From: Hippophae tibetana
Taxonomy: Eukaryota > Streptophyta > Magnoliopsida > Rosales > Elaeagnaceae
Length of the DNA stretch: 64,000 bases
Assembly (NCBI GenBank): GCA_037013495.1
Contig: CM072806.1
Coordinates: 19,823,001 to 19,887,000 of the forward strand
Direction: 5' to 3'
The position numbers were made by a program, and so were the translations under genes. Positions 1-12,600 of this stretch are shown here, in pieces. The first letter of the stretch is position 1. Every line of letters starts with the position of its first letter. The notes below the pieces were generated by a model, which had not been told where the DNA came from, searched no databases, and saw nothing but the letters and a program-made list of their open reading frames with translations.

Positions 1-1495
1 AACTCTTTGAAAAACTTAGCATATGAGGGCATATTAATGATAACTTCTAATAATGGTAAATTGATATTTACTTTAGAGAGCATATTAAAAAGATCGTAGA
101 ATTGCTTATCTTGTTTGGATTCTTTTAACCGGTGTGGAAAAGGTACTTGCAGCTGGTGTGATTCTGTTGTCTTTTGAATTTTGGGGATGTCAGATGACCC
201 CCCAATGAGTTTTTCAGAAGGCTTGTTAAGTTTAACATTTGTCTCTCCTTTTTGCAAGACTAGAATATCACCTTCTTTGTTACCTGAACTACAAGGTAGA
301 TCGTTAGAGATTTCAGGTAAACTGGTATTGACTACCTTACCACTTTGAAGGGTTCTTACATCCTTTGTTTGTTCTGGTTGACTGGGCAACTTTCCTGGTT
401 CTTTCTTTTGCATTTGTTCAGCCAGTTGCCCAACTTTAGATTCAATCCTTTTAACCCAAGCCTCCATGGTGTTCAACCTTTGATTATTCATCAATTGATT
501 GTCACGACTAACTTGAATAAAAGCATTCAAGCTATCCTCTAAGGTTAGCTTAAAATATTGGCTTGGTGGGTAAGGGTGGTTGTTATTCGACCTTAGTGTT
601 GGAAATTGGGTGTAGGTTGGGTAATTGTTTTGCTTCCAATGATGGTTAGGGTGATTATAGGTGTTTGGATGATACCTTTGAAAGGATTTGACTTCCTCCA
701 TGGCATCGACACTAGAAGCACAAGTATTTGAACAATTATGAATACCATGCCCAATTGAAAAACACACTTCACACACCTCTTGATTTGGCATTTGGTGGGT
801 AGTGAGAAATTGCACTTGTTTAGTCAATTCAGCAAGTTTCAAGGTTATCTCATTATCGGAGCCAACTTCATTGACTCTTTCTCTCATAAAGATTATAGGT
901 TTCCTCTGCGGTTTTTTCTCCCATAGCACCTCCAGCAGCATTATCAACCATGTATTGACTCTACAATGTCAATCCATCATAAAAGAATTGGTTCTGTAGC
1001 TGTAATGGAAAGCTATGATTATGACATTGAATGAAAATGAGTTTGAATTGTTCCCAAGCTTCATGAAAGGGCTCTTCATACATTTGAGAAAATGTTGCTA
1101 TCTTCGTCCTTAGATCAACAGTCTTTTGATGGGAATAGAACCTACCCATAAACATTTCATATACTACCTCCCAAGTTTTTAGAGAACCCGACTGTAGAGT
1201 AATGAACCATGACCAAGCTTTATCCTTGAGGGTGTAAGGAAAACACCTCATCCTAAGTTGATCTTCATTAATTGCATATAGTGGAAAGGTTTGGACAATA
1301 TCATAGAATTCTCGAATGAAATGCAAAGGGTCTTCATTAGGGACACCGTAAGAGGAAGGCAACAAAGAATAATGAATCTTTTTCAATTCATAATTCCTTA
1401 CAGCCTCTTGTAATTGTATGCTGGAAGTTACTATGCCCATGATTGGCATTGTATAGTTTTTCATCATTTTCTACCTATCTTTAGCATCTCCCATG
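1..1495 (-). pseudogene. Athila gag A (second gag), relic
   Basis: This is a retrotransposon Gag (capsid and nucleocapsid) relic. It starts at an ATG in the good plant context ACCATGGG, shared with the copy at 44604. The capsid core is recognisable by IHYSLLPSSYGVPNEDPLHF, LRMRCFPYTLKDKAW and FSQMYEEPFHEAWEQFK. It is followed by a region rich in Q, L and T and a zinc-knuckle-like Cys/His cluster. It is related to gag B just upstream, but clearly a separate paralogue. Gag forms the cytoplasmic particle in which the element's RNA is reverse transcribed. The relic runs to the left edge of the window, where it matches the stretch just before protease in the other copy. Confidence 0.82.
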
Positions 1496-1879
1496 GTTAT
1501 TTGTAATTGAAATTGATCCTCGTCCTATTGTGTATCAACATTTAGCTCTTAAAAAAATAGTAGATATCTAAGAAAGATTTATCACTTGACAAAATGTATA
1601 GGCATAAAGCAAAAAGGTGTAGGGAACCTAATTTTTTTTATATTACATATTTATTATTTTATTGTTTTTTTAATGCTAAATTTAAAGAATGGACTCAATT
1701 TTTTTTGAAACAAACGAATTTATTTCATTTGAATTTTATTACACACAAAATAAAACTAAAACAAAGGAAAATACAATAATGGGTGACCTCCCACGTAGGA
1801 CTAAAATTTATCGTCTTCTAGTAAGACGTTGCTTGGAGATTGCAGAATGACAAACTCAATGTATTCTCTTCATTGAATT
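1496..1879 (-). other. Inter-gag spacer with stem-loop motif
   Basis: This non-coding spacer separates gag B from gag A and matches 44190-44603 in the other dual-gag copy. On the minus strand it holds a CGTCTT/AAGACG stem and then a GGGAGGTCACCC-type stem (about 1785-1850). Both resemble the pair found after integrase in the Athila copies at 41400, 49780 and 59390. The rest is AT-rich, ending in a purine-rich stretch before the gag A start. Confidence 0.65.
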
Positions 1880-3247
1880 TATTTTACCCCATTTGACCAT
1901 CAAATTAGTCTTTGCTTTGTTTTTGCAAATGTTCAACTAACTGCTCTACTTGAAATTCCACCTTTTTGATAGAAGTTTCCACAAAGTCCAACCGTTGATT
2001 GGTTTTAGATTGGTTATCTCAACAAACTTGAATAAAAGAATTCAAGTTATCCTTGAGGGTTGATTTATTGGGAATGCTTCTTGGAATAGGAGGGTGGAAT
2101 TGTTGGCCTGGCTGATTTGAGCTTTGAGCAAAAGGAGGGTTGTTTTGCCTCTAGAAGAAGTTTAGATGATTTCTCCACCCAGGATTGTAGGTATTTGAAT
2201 TGGGGTTGAACCTTGGTCTCTGTTGATATGCTCCTAATACATTAACCTGTTCAGGTCCAGCTATTGTTTCTCCTTGATATGGACAGGCTTCAGTACCATG
2301 TCCCATGTTGCTATACAAACCATGTTCATTATTGGTGTTGGTTTGTGTAGTAAGAAGGGCAACTTGCTTGGTCAATTGAACAAGTTGTTGTTGAACTTCA
2401 TTGCTGGAATCGATTTCATGAACTCCATCTTTTCTCACTCGTGAGCTTTTCTATTGGGAATTAGCACCTAACATCTCAAAGAGGTTGTACATCTTTGAGG
2501 TAATCTTTTCTCCCATTGCTCCTCCTGCAGTGTTGTCGACAATGAACTGACATTGTTGTGTAAGTCCATCGTAAAAAAATTGGTTCTGCAACTACAGGGG
2601 AAAGCTGTGATGGGGACATTGAGTGAGAGACATTTTGAACCTATCCCAAGCTTCATGGAATGGTTCTCCTTCCATATGAGAGAAGTAGTAGTAATCTTTC
2701 CTCTCAACTATGATGTTTTTTGGTGGGAATAGAATTTTCCCATGCATTTATTATAAATGTTCTCCCATGTCATCAGAGAACCTGGGGGAAGTGACATCAA
2801 CCAAGCTTTGGCCTTATCCTTTAAGGTGTATGGGAAACATCTTATTCAATGTTGATCCTCGTTTAGAATACCGAGGGGGAAGGTTTGGACCGTAGCATAG
2901 AAGTCTCTAATGAAGGAAAGTGAATCTTCATTAGGCAGCCCATAAAAGGAAGGAAGCATAGAAAAATAAATATTTTTTAGTTCATAATTCCGAGCAACCT
3001 CACCCAGCTGGATAGCGGCAATTGCCGTGCCAATCACTAGTCTTGCAAACTTCTTCATGGTGGTTTCCCTCACATGTTGGTTTTCTTCCATTTCTTTCGG
3101 TTCCAATAAAGGATTAAGGCTTGGTTCTATGTTTGGCTCAAAAACAGGTTGATGGTTGGAATCCAGTCTTGTTGACACTTGTTTAAATTTATGAATATTA
3201 TTTACATATGGTGTAAGGGGGTTTCCTAAGGATGTCCTACCACGCAT
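1880..3247 (-). pseudogene. Athila gag B (first gag), relic
   Basis: This is the first of two gag genes in the element, starting at MRGRTSLGNPLTPYVNNIHK. Capsid wording is clear (FSMLPSFYGLPNEDSLSF, FYATVQTFPLGILNEDQ). A segment rich in Q and L (VQQQLVQLTKQVALL), a zinc-knuckle-like MGHGTEACPY and a C-terminal coiled-coil-like piece follow. It matches 37777-38503 plus 43978-44189 in the other copy. The product would be a structural particle protein. It is broken, with a few breaks. Whether gag B and gag A proteins co-assembled cannot be told from sequence. Confidence 0.8.
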
Positions 3248-4047
3248 AGACTATTGAAAACGTAAATTTAAAACTCCTGTCAAGAAAAATAATAACCACA
3301 CAAAAATTTAGAGAAAATTTACATGGTATTTAATACAAAACACTAAACAAAACTAGTTAAACCTTAAGTTATTTTATTTTATTATTATTGTTTTTAAGAG
3401 AAAGTAATAAACTAAAGTTTTTATATATATATTTTAAATTTTTAAATTTTTTTATTAAAATAACATAATCAGTATTAACTAAGAGTGCTCACATGAAAGA
3501 ATGGTGGTGCAAAGACTCCTTAAAAGCCATCCTGCTAGACAGAACAACGTTCCCAAGAAATATTAGTGATAAAAAGGCTTCCAAGAACTAGTTTCCTAGA
3601 CAAAACTCCCATAGATCTTTACTTTTCATGCTATTAATTTAATCAAGTTAAGTTAAGTACAAATTTAAGTTAATTAAGTTAATAAAAATGTGTGTTATAT
3701 AAGTTAATGAAAATCTAAGTTAATTAAGTTAAACGAAAATTAAAATAAAAATAAAAATTGAACTTTTTATTATTTTTTTATTATTGTTTTTACTAGTCAT
3801 GAACGATAAGTTTTTTTTTACTTCAAATTTGAAATTTCAAAATTATTTTACTATTCACGCAATAATAATAATAATAATAATTTTTTAATTTTTTTATTTC
3901 TTATGAAATTTGAAATTTGATTATTTTTGTTTTTTTGTTTTTATTCTTTTATTAGCTATTTTTTTAATCAAAATAAAAAAAAATCACAATTATTTACAAC
4001 ACAAAATGTTTTTAAAAGTTTGATAAATAATTTAAAACGCTATTCCT
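3248..4047 (-). promoter_or_regulatory. Athila 5' leader with tandem hairpins
   Basis: This is the untranslated leader between primer site and gag B. Nearest gag is a pair of hairpins (3498-3594). One stem pairs AGAATGGT (3498-3505) with GCCATCCT (3526-3533). The other, more decayed, pairs ATATTAGT (3560-3567) with ACTAGTTT (3587-3594). Upstream is an AT-rich array of TTAAGTTAATTAAGTTAA-like units (about 3640-3740) and simple A/T repeats. Position between primer site and gag is where retroelements usually keep RNA packaging signals; that role is inferred here. Confidence 0.6.
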
Positions 4048-4065
4048 TCCCCAGAAACGGCATCA
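4048..4065 (-). promoter_or_regulatory. Primer-binding site, tRNA-Asp type
   Basis: The minus strand reads TGATGCCGTTTCTGGGGA, 16 of 18 identical to TGGCGCCGTTGCCGGGGA. That 18-mer is the reverse complement of the 3' end of plant tRNA-Asp(GUC) including CCA, the primer known for Athila-group elements. It lies six bases inside the 5' LTR end, as in the other copies. Confidence 0.8.
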
Positions 4066-4071
4066 AAAACT

Positions 4072-5907
4072 TGATGAGCAGAACTAACATTGTCGATCCT
4101 GCCAATACTTTGGTTTTATATTTATAAAACTCTCGCAAGTGCACGAATCATTTCGTAGAAAATGATAAGTATACTCCCAAGGTCGATCTAAGGAAAGAAT
4201 ATATGTAGTTTTTAATTTATTATTCAAACTTTTAAAAACGAAATTAAATCCTAAACATCCTGTCACGATAGTTTGGTTTTTATGTTTCTAATCTAAGAAC
4301 ATAAAAATAAACATAGATACAGATTCAATAAATATTGATGCAAATTTTATCTTTTATAATAGTAGAGTATTTATGGATATAATAACTAAGTTAATTATGA
4401 TTGCTTATATTATTTAGGTTATTAAAGATATAAATTGATATTTATTGATTCTCTCTATTTTATATGAATACCACATTTGGTGGGGTTAGATATTCTTTGT
4501 TAACTAAACAAATCAATTAACACCTATGGGTAGGGTTGATAACTAATTTGGTTAATTAAATTAATTCCTTTTTCTAAGAGATTGAAAATGAACCATTTAA
4601 ATGCCACCTTTGGTGGGGTTAGACAGTTTAAACTTTATTCAAGGTGTCCAAATTAAACCTAAGAATTTAATTATCCGAGTACTAACTTTCAAGTTTTAAA
4701 ACCACTACTGAAAACATGTTGTCAATACATTTTCAGATAATAATTCTTATAAATTTTTTTGAAATAGAGTTTCACTCTAAATACCGGGCGATTGTACCAA
4801 CAAATAAAATAGCATTACTCTAAATTAGACCAAATAACTAAACCTCAAAATCTAATTTTCAGATTTAAGTTTGTAATGAAAAATAATATATTTCTCTTTA
4901 ACATTCTTAATATAAAATCTTGATTAAAAATAAAATCAATTCATTTTAGATATTTTTACCTATTTAATATTTCGCAAGGATAACAACGTTATTATTATAT
5001 CATGTTTACAAATAGCCAACAATGTTAAATTTAATCACATACAAATTAAATATAACATGTAAGAATAAAGCATAAAAAATAACTACAAAGAAAATAAAAT
5101 CCTTATAGTACTTCGATGTTATTCCTGTTGCTGGAAAACCTACATACGGAATTTACACTCCCATTTATTGAATCGAAAAACAAATAAATTAAAAAAACAT
5201 AACTAGTTCTTCTCAAAAAGAGAAGAACTCTAAAACTAAGAGAAACTAACTAAGAAAAGCTAAAAACTAAGAAAAGCTTAAAAACTAAGAAATGAGAGAA
5301 AGAAAGAGAAGAGAATATGTGTTTTGAGGTGTGGTACGAAGTGAAGAGAATGAGGGTATTTATAGGTGAGGAAAGGAATAAAAAGTGAGTGAAAAATGAT
5401 AAAAAATGGAGGAAACACGTAGTAGGTGAAGATTACATCAGCTGACGTCAACAGGTAGGTGGCGCACGTAGATTGGGGCACAGATGGATCAGGGGCACAA
5501 GCGGAAAGGGGCAAGGGCGCTCGCGGCGTGTGTGGAATGGAGAGCTGGTGTGCGCGGACTGGGGGTGCTGCGCACGCGGTGAGTGCATTGCTCGGCGCAG
5601 TTGGGCGGCTCCATGCACGATTTCCTCCTTTTTGACATTTTTGACCCATTTTGTCCAATTTTTCTATATTTTTTTACCTTTCCTCATTTATTTATGAATA
5701 TATTTGTGATGTATTGCCTCCAATATTCCTCTTTGAGTCTTTAAGTTACGTTTTTAAGCGAAAATCCTGAAAAACAATAAAAATACCCGTGATTCCGAAA
5801 AGACAGATTTATATAAATATATGATAAAATCATATAAATATATATATTTTTTATTAATTAATGTGCATAAAAGTATGGTAATTTGAGTGCTTTTTGAGCA
5901 CTCATCA
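4072..5907 (-). repeat. Athila 5' LTR (minus strand)
   Basis: This 1836-bp LTR has TGATGAG/CTCATCA at its two ends. On the minus strand it contains a GC-rich core (about 5460-5625), a TGACGTCA-type element near 5440, a TATA box (CTATAAATA, about 5355-5363) and a polyadenylation signal AATAAA. Three short hairpins of the CCACC...GGTGGGG kind lie between 4470 and 4626. The flanking bases after 5907 are GTAAC; the partner target duplication would lie outside the window. Confidence 0.88.
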
Positions 5908-5924
5908 GTAACCCTATGCTCGGT

Positions 5925-6896
5925 GGAAGTAAGAAGTCATTCATTTATCCCACTCGATGGGAAAAAGCACATCACATTATTTTGGTAAATAATAATGAGC
6001 ACAACCGTACATAGAGTAAGTAATGACAGGTTCAACCTTTTCATATAAAATAAAATTATTATTTATTTAACTATTAATAACACATAATTAATATATCTTG
6101 CATAATATCACATAATGCATTTGAACTTACTGAAGACTGACCCTCATTATAAAAAAAGAGGAGAAAAATGGTTGTATGATGAGCATAAGAAAGAGCTTAT
6201 TAATTGGTTTTTGCAACCATATAAGTGTCACATACAAGAATTCATTAGTAGTTCTATAGAATATTTTACAACTTTGTTTTAAACACATTTCATGTTTTTA
6301 TATGCATAGATTCGAGTTGAACTCAACAAAATCAATCATAAAATAATAGAAACTTTGGAATGGCTTGCATATGGTTCAAAATTCAACGTCAAATTGTATT
6401 CTAGTTTCACAACCAATGGTTCTAGGTTTACGACACAAACAAGAGACAAAGTCCGAGTAAACCAAAATAGTAGTGTGAAGTTAATTGCACAAACTAGGCA
6501 ATTTGCTAGTTCAAAAGATGGTAATAATTCAAGAAATTTGGGAACTCGATTATGATGTTTTCCATGAAATAGTATTCCTATGTGATTGGGTCAAAGATGA
6601 TATCAATGTTGGATATAAAATAGATGATTTTAGATTTATCCTTGTAAATTTATCCAAGATAGGTCATATTGATGATCTTTTCATATTATCACTTCATGCA
6701 AACACAAGTATTTTACGTGAGCCATCAAATTGACACAAGATGGTCTGTTGTGTCAATGCCTCCACAAAAAGAGTTCTACCATTGTGATGCTTTAGAATAT
6801 GATGACATGCTTGATACATTATTCAATATTAGTCATTTGAAAAAAATTCCTAATGTATGTGATGATCTAGTTGATAACGATGATTCTTTGTCATGA
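5925..6896 (+). pseudogene. CACTA transposase (TNP2) C-terminal relic, DUF4218/DUF4216-like
   Basis: This is a remnant of the CACTA transposase, the enzyme that cuts and moves the element. RWEKAHHIILVNNNEH near 5975 resembles the end of the DUF4218 region. EWLAYGSKFNVKLYSSFTTN (6358) and then QEIWELDYDVF, CDWVKDDINVGYKIDDFRFI and VFYVSHQIDTRWSVV (6525-6760) follow the DUF4216 pattern seen after the catalytic part of plant TNP2 proteins. The reading passes through at least two frames, with a frameshift between the WELDY part and the VFYV part near 6700. An intron-like gap at about 6245-6310 separates the first two parts. The catalytic N-terminal domain is not in the window; it was presumably left of the Athila insertion. 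It is non-functional. Confidence 0.75.
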
Positions 6897-7028
6897 ACTC
6901 GAATTGATTGTGAAGGAATATATATGATCAACAACCTAATTAAACATAACATATGTTTTATATTATTCTAATAGATATTGTTTATATGTTTGGACTTAAA
7001 ATTGTGAATTAATTTGTATTTTATCATT

Positions 7029-10020
7029 GTTTACAGATATTTCATGGATCCTAGGGTGCTAGATTGTGTAGATCCAAATAATCTATTAGGGCATTTCAAA
7101 AGAAGTGGTTGGGGTAATATACCTGACACTCCACTTAATCCAGATGATAGAATACATATTCAATTCGATGCAACTGGTAATCCATTAGGAGAAAATAGTC
7201 AACAAAATCTTCTATTGGTAGACTTGTGATGTCAAGTATATAAAACAATATAAATGATTGGAGTAAAGTTGAAGATGCTGAAAAGTACAAGATATGGAAA
7301 ATAATTTATGTAAGTCTCTTTTGTTTTATAATTAATTAATATATATCATTTTTGTATTATATCTCCACTAAAATGTGTTTTTTTACATAATTGTTTTTAA
7401 GTCCTCGATAATTGGATGAATAAGTGCTACAAAATTGCAAATAAGGCATAAAAGGAATACAAAACTTCTAAACTGGCTAGAAATTATATGTTTCATACTT
7501 GGAACTACTTAATGAAGAATAGTTGTATAAAATGAAGGATTTGTGTTTTAAAAGTTATTCTTTATGATAAAAATTTATGTATTGTTCATGATTTTGAATA
7601 TTATGTATTCTTGTTTCTTGAGATTAACATGTTATATTTTGGAAGTGTTCTAGAAGATGCACTTGGTCTTGAACCATAGAACTCTTAAAATGAGAAACAT
7701 GTAATCCTAAATATGTTCACAATTGTGGTAATTAAGGAGGAACATTAATTACCGTGAAAGATTATCATGTCGATTAAAAGTACATTGTAGTTCTATAAAT
7801 GTTGATAAGGGATTATCATTTAATGACATGAGTATATAAAATGTGTATTTTATATATTGAACATGACCTAACTAGATGGAACATTATATGGATTGTGTTT
7901 GTGTCATTAATGTTTCCATTATGTCTTTAGAATCTTAGATATGAGATGTGTAGGTTTTTCACATGAGAAGTATATAATGTGATTGCTATTTAAATACTAT
8001 CTTATGATAGGAATGAAATAGTAGTTTGTTGTATACATCCTGTACGGAAAAAAATCTATATGTTAATATTATCATTGTCCCTCAATTTTGAGTTATGATA
8101 TTATTGGACTTCTTAGTAAAGTGGAATTATATCGCATGCAATATAACTGATGTAGTTATAATTATAATTCACTTGAGAGACCAAGAAAACAAATATAATG
8201 AAAAAGTGACACGATCCTATTTTGTATATTATTTATAATATCATGTGACAAGGATAGACTCAAAATTAGTAGATCGAGTACATAATTATTATGTCATTTG
8301 GACAACTATAATGTAATGATAGAACCTCTTATAATCAATAATATAAAGTTTTATATTATTGCCAAGATGATATAGATCCTCTATACGGTCACACCAACTG
8401 AAGATAAACAACGAGTATTTTACATTTCATAATGATGTATAAGGTAAAATACATGAGAAGAAATGCTAAAATAAAATGTCATAATATGACATGCTTAGAC
8501 CATAAATAAATTTGTGAAGTTATGCAAATATTATTTGGTATAATGTTTGAATGCATTATAAGAATAATAGAGATATTGTATAATAGAATAATATGAATAA
8601 TATTATTTGTTCATAAATTAATTTATTAAACCAATCACAAGTTGAGATTAAAGAGAGCATAAGATGGCTAAACAAGGCTAGTGGCATTTGTGTAATTGAT
8701 TCAAACCTTACATAAAGAGTTGCCCTAACCCTTGCCTATTTAAGGAAGCATAATTAAGGAAAATTTGATCCAATTTTCTGCCTCCAACCCTAGCCGAAAT
8801 CTGCCCCATTGTGCAGCCACCTTTTTCCTTCTCCTAGGCCAAAACTTGGAAAGGCTTGCTCAAGGCCAAAACCTAGGTGGTTCAACCCTAGGTCGAAAGT
8901 CTCTTCTCTCATCTCTTCTTGCTAGGTGGTTAGATCTAAGTCTTGAACTCTACATCCATCTATATAAGAGGTGTGGTAGTTCGTTGTTTAGGTTCAAGGT
9001 GAACCAAGAGGTGCTCTCGAAAGAGAGATAGTTTACAAGAGATCTAGAAGGGAAATCAACTTCCCTCTACTCAAGAAATTTGAAAATCCCTTAAAGTAAA
9101 GATAATCTTATTCATCTCTAGAAATAAGGTAGATGAGATTTGTTTATTTTATTTAGTACACATTAGGTGTTTGTTGAAATTCTTAAGAGAAAATCTTGCT
9201 TGCAATTGCCATACAAATGAGGTCCTTTGTGTATTGAGCCAAGCAGTGATAGTAAAATTTTAAATTCTCACCATATAGGCATACACATGAAATCCCAACA
9301 TAAAATCCCTGAAAATCACCCCTAGATAGAACCCCAAGTATGGAAAGACTTCGTAGATTATAAATGTACAGATGAATTTCAAATCATTAGGGAAGAAAAT
9401 CAAAAGATACAAATGTAGTATACTCTTCCTAATTGTAATAGGAGGTCATCAAATTCTAAAGTTAGACAAAGAATAGTAATATTAAGTTGTTAATTTATAA
9501 ATATCTATATATTTATTTTCCTCTAATTTAATTTAATGAATTTATTTAATTTATGTAGTAAGTTGAATTGAGTAAACTCGTTACCTAAGCTAAACTCTAT
9601 ATAGAAATAAAGACACCCAAAATGTCAAAACCAATGAATAAACGAGGAGAAGAGCAACGTAATAAGTTAGTTAGTAATTTAACTTGATACAACGTCTTTG
9701 TTATGATTTTTTCATATTGATGTATTAATGTATGATATATTTTATTGTTTTATTATTTATAGAGAATAGTTCAAGAACAAATAAACAAGGGTGAAATAAT
9801 TGAACAACTAGGGAAAGATGCCATATATTATGCATTTGGACTCGATCATCTTGGTAGTGTTAGGGGAGGAAGCCAATATGGTGGTTAGATATAGTTTTTC
9901 AATATTCCAAAACAAAGACTTGAGATGGTTATAAAGGAGAAGTTGAATAAAGTTGAAGAAAAATTGAATACCTTTAAGGCTACAATGTTAAGTGAGTTTG
10001 CAAGTATAAAGTAATTTCAA
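7029..10020 (+). pseudogene. Transposase_24 (Ptta/En/Spm) gene relic, interrupted
   Basis: This decayed gene usually travels with plant CACTA elements. DPRVLDCVDPNNLLGHFKRS opens it, and IHIQFDATGNPLGENSQQN (about 7155) matches the 'G.PIG.N' start of the family's conserved domain. VEDAEKYKIWKIIY and ILDNWMNKCYKIANKA follow to about 7470. The domain resumes near 9315 with QVWKDFVDYKCTDEFQIIRE and a Q/N-rich tail. A later exon-like part at 9765-10020 reads VQEQINKGEIIEQLGKDAIY and VRGGSQYGG, then NIPKQRLEMVIKEKL. Stops lie in every part, and 1.8 kb of unrelated-looking sequence splits the domain. Its role in transposition is not well known. Confidence 0.65.
7490..9310. other. 1.8-kb segment splitting the CACTA gene, possibly an old LTR
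   Basis: This stretch lies between two parts of the Transposase_24 domain and shows no coding similarity. Its second half (8700-9060) looks like the transcribed end of an LTR: a TATTTAAGG-like box near 8738, then a C-rich leader with CCAACCCTAGCCGAAAT-type wording. I could not find clean TG...CA ends, a target duplication or a primer site, so it may instead be a long intron. The small open frame at 8765-9031 is not supported as a gene. Confidence 0.35.
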
Positions 10021-10440
10021 AGTTACTAAGCTGGGGCATCACAAAACATGCCAATCATGCCACCATAATACAATCAAGGTATGCCCTATTGACTAGGCAT
10101 ACCGCCATCTATGATAGGCATGCCACCTATGCAATCTCATGGACAACCTATATCATGTATGGGATATAGTTATCCTATTGGTGCCATATATGTGCCAAGA
10201 ATGCCCATGCAATCATATAGTAGTTCAATGTCTAAAATGTAGTCTTTGTATTCTTATCATCCATTACAAGAATATTGTGATGAGAATATTCTTCCAATAG
10301 CTACCCCATATAGGAATGATCCATTTGATGAATCATTTGTAGTAAGATTTAAAGCTTTTGTAGATGGTATATTATATTTATTTTTTATTATATATTTTAT
10401 TTATTATATGTAATGCTTAAATGTTTTTTAGAATATGAAA
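10021..10440 (+). other. M/P-rich repeat coding remnant of the CACTA element
   Basis: The stretch continues the Transposase_24 gene and is rich in Met, Pro, Tyr and Gln. ATGCC-containing units such as GGCATGCCACC recur between 10040 and 10220, which suggests a low-complexity tail. Stops are present. No further domain is seen before 10440. Confidence 0.4.
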
Positions 10441-12065
10441 TGTCTGTTGAAAGATCCATCATTTACAGACTATGTTGCTATTGAAACGGTGCAACAATTG
10501 AGCAATGATAGAAAGATTCATAATCAATATTTGCCAAATCATTGAAAAATTGTAATTGATTAATCATTGCTCCATCATTGTCTACTACCGGTGCCCTCTG
10601 ATGCTACCACAGTCCAAGAAGCTATTGGACAATATATGGATTGACCTTCAAATCAAGTAATACTAAATTTTGACATGGTACTATTTATTTTTACTTAAGA
10701 TAAAACCTTTTTACTACTTGTTTTATATTATCATTCTTTTATTGTTACTAATAAATAGCCCTTGTTTAGTCTATTATATTAAAATTGAAAAGTATGAAAA
10801 ATTAAAGGGATGCCAAGGAAGTATCTTGTGGAAAATCTATGTTTAGTGGATAATAATCATACACTAAGTCATTGAAAAAGAAGCCACGAAAAAAGTATAA
10901 TTATGAGTATGCTATAAACTTTAGCATAAATCTTGGCTCTTTGATGACTATTGTTGTGAGTATAAATAACATGAATGATGGATGGACTGTACCACTTTCT
11001 AAAGAAATATCTGGAATAGACATTGGATAATATTAAATATCGATAGAGCACTTATTACAATTATTTGAATTTCAAATGATCAATTTAAGTATAATTCAAG
11101 TGTAGACAAGGTAAGTCATTAATCAGTAAATAACTTTAATTTATATAGAGCATATAATTATATTTATATTATCTAATTATTTATATATATTTCTTTTATA
11201 GGACATGTTATTATTGATTTCAAGCTAATCACCTATCACATTTAGCAATGTTTTATAATTCATCATTTGTGAATCAATACCAAGCGCATGATGTTAGAAT
11301 AAGAGCAAAACAATTATGTGATAGGGCATTAACATTTAAAAGAAATCAAAAGTTGATAATCCATTGGCCACTAAAGTTTGAGCAAGGTAAAGATTATTGG
11401 ATGTTGGTAATCCTTTATCTATATGGTAAGCATATGAGTTGGGTAACTCGACTTCCATAGAATTGAATAAAGACACAAAAATAATTGTTGAAATGTAAGA
11501 GTTCTAACTATCTATTTTTCTTTTATTGTTTTTTGTAATATTTAATAAAGAATTAACTGTTTTAAACTTTAGTAGGGATGGAAGCTGTGGAATAAGAGTA
11601 AGGGTATTTCTCTTAAAAAATCACATAAGCTTATATGAGATAAAGTTATGGTATGTACCATTAAATATTAATAATTTAATGAACTTTACGATTGAATCAT
11701 AAAAATATTTGAATTGATAAACCATATACACTTATTTTTTGTATGTTCCACAAAAAAAAATGGAGTCATAAGTGATTACTTTGTTATGAAATTTATGAGT
11801 TAAATCATGTTAAATATCAACATCTTAATTAAAAATGTGGTAATCTCTTTTACTAATATACTCTTTTAACGTATATAAGTTATTTTTTGTGAATTCATGA
11901 TATTAAATTCTTATTTTGAATTTAAATACATGTAGTTCTTTGGTTGGAGTAAAACTGGTTATGATATGCAAATTTTTGATGATTTACGAGAAGAATAAGA
12001 AAAACACATGCTTCAAATTATAAGATTGTAAAAAGAATCAGAAGAAGAATATGATGATATTGAAT
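10440..12065 (+). pseudogene. Ulp1-like (C48 peptidase) gene relic of the CACTA element
   Basis: LPSDATTVQEAIGQYMD (near 10595) resembles the 'P...ETVGEALG.F..WP' block found before the Ulp1 protease domain of plant CACTA and Mutator genes. Further on, EYAINFSINLGSLMTIVVSI (near 10910) sits where a disordered linker and domain start are expected. KLIIHWPLKFEQGKDYWMLV (11350) resembles the strand that carries the HW.L.VI catalytic-His motif. GNSTSIELNKDTKIIVE (11440) resembles the following 'DSLGNPPN..L' region in another frame. FFGWSKTGYDMQIFDDLREE closes it. It is heavily frameshifted. The family removes SUMO-like tags in hosts; why transposons carry it is not settled. Confidence 0.45.
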
Positions 12066-12299
12066 AACATAGATATCTTATAATATTTAGTGGTATTGTA
12101 ATTAATTTAAATTTATATATATGTATTGTATATAAATTATTTTTTGTTATAAATATACTTCTTAAGTAATTCATTAATATCTAGTTTTTAAATGAATAAA
12201 AAATTTAAAAACTCTTTTAAACATATTTTGGATTTTTTTTACGATTATGTGATTGAAAACATGCAGTGAGGCTAGCATAAAATAACCAAAATATGTTTA

Positions 12300-12600
12300 A
12301 AGGGTTATACCATTTTAAGTCGTTTCTAAAGTCGATTCTAGCCTAGAATTGACTTAAAATTTTAAGTCGATTGACACAGAGGAACAACTTAAAATTTTAA
12401 GTTAGTTGACACGTAGAATATACTTTAATTTTTAAGTTGGTTGACATGTAGGGTTGACTTTAAAGTTTATGTCAGTTGACATGTAGCATTTACTTTAAAC
12501 TTTAAGTTAGTTCACGGGTAGAATCAACTTAAAATTTAAAGTTGGTTTTAACTTAATACTGACTTAAACATTAAAGTCACCTCAATGAATCAACTTAAAA
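12300..12600. repeat. CACTA subterminal repeats
   Basis: About six diverged units of 40-60 bp run towards the right end. Each contains TTTTAAGTYRRTTGACAYGTAG-like wording, that is, TTAAGT next to TTGAC. Units occur on both strands (AGTCGATT and AATTGACTT). Such arrays bind the regulatory protein of CACTA elements in maize and snapdragon; binding here is inferred. Confidence 0.75.

Larger units (their letters stand above)
1..5907 (-). mobile_element. Athila (Ty3/gypsy) retrotransposon, partial, dual-gag type
   Basis: This LTR retrotransposon is read on the minus strand and continues past base 1. In its own 5' to 3' order it has a 5' LTR (5907 to 4072), a tRNA-Asp type primer site, an AT-rich leader with tandem hairpins, a first gag (gag B), a short spacer and a second gag (gag A). 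The window ends just before protease. The same order is seen in the plus-strand copy at 32840-51607, which supports the reading. The Athila assignment rests on the gag wording (SLKDKA/TLKDKA, FHEAWERFK, FFYDGLT types), the primer site and LTR size. It is a broken fossil with a few breaks in its coding parts. It is inserted in a CACTA transposon, so it is younger than that element. Confidence 0.88.
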
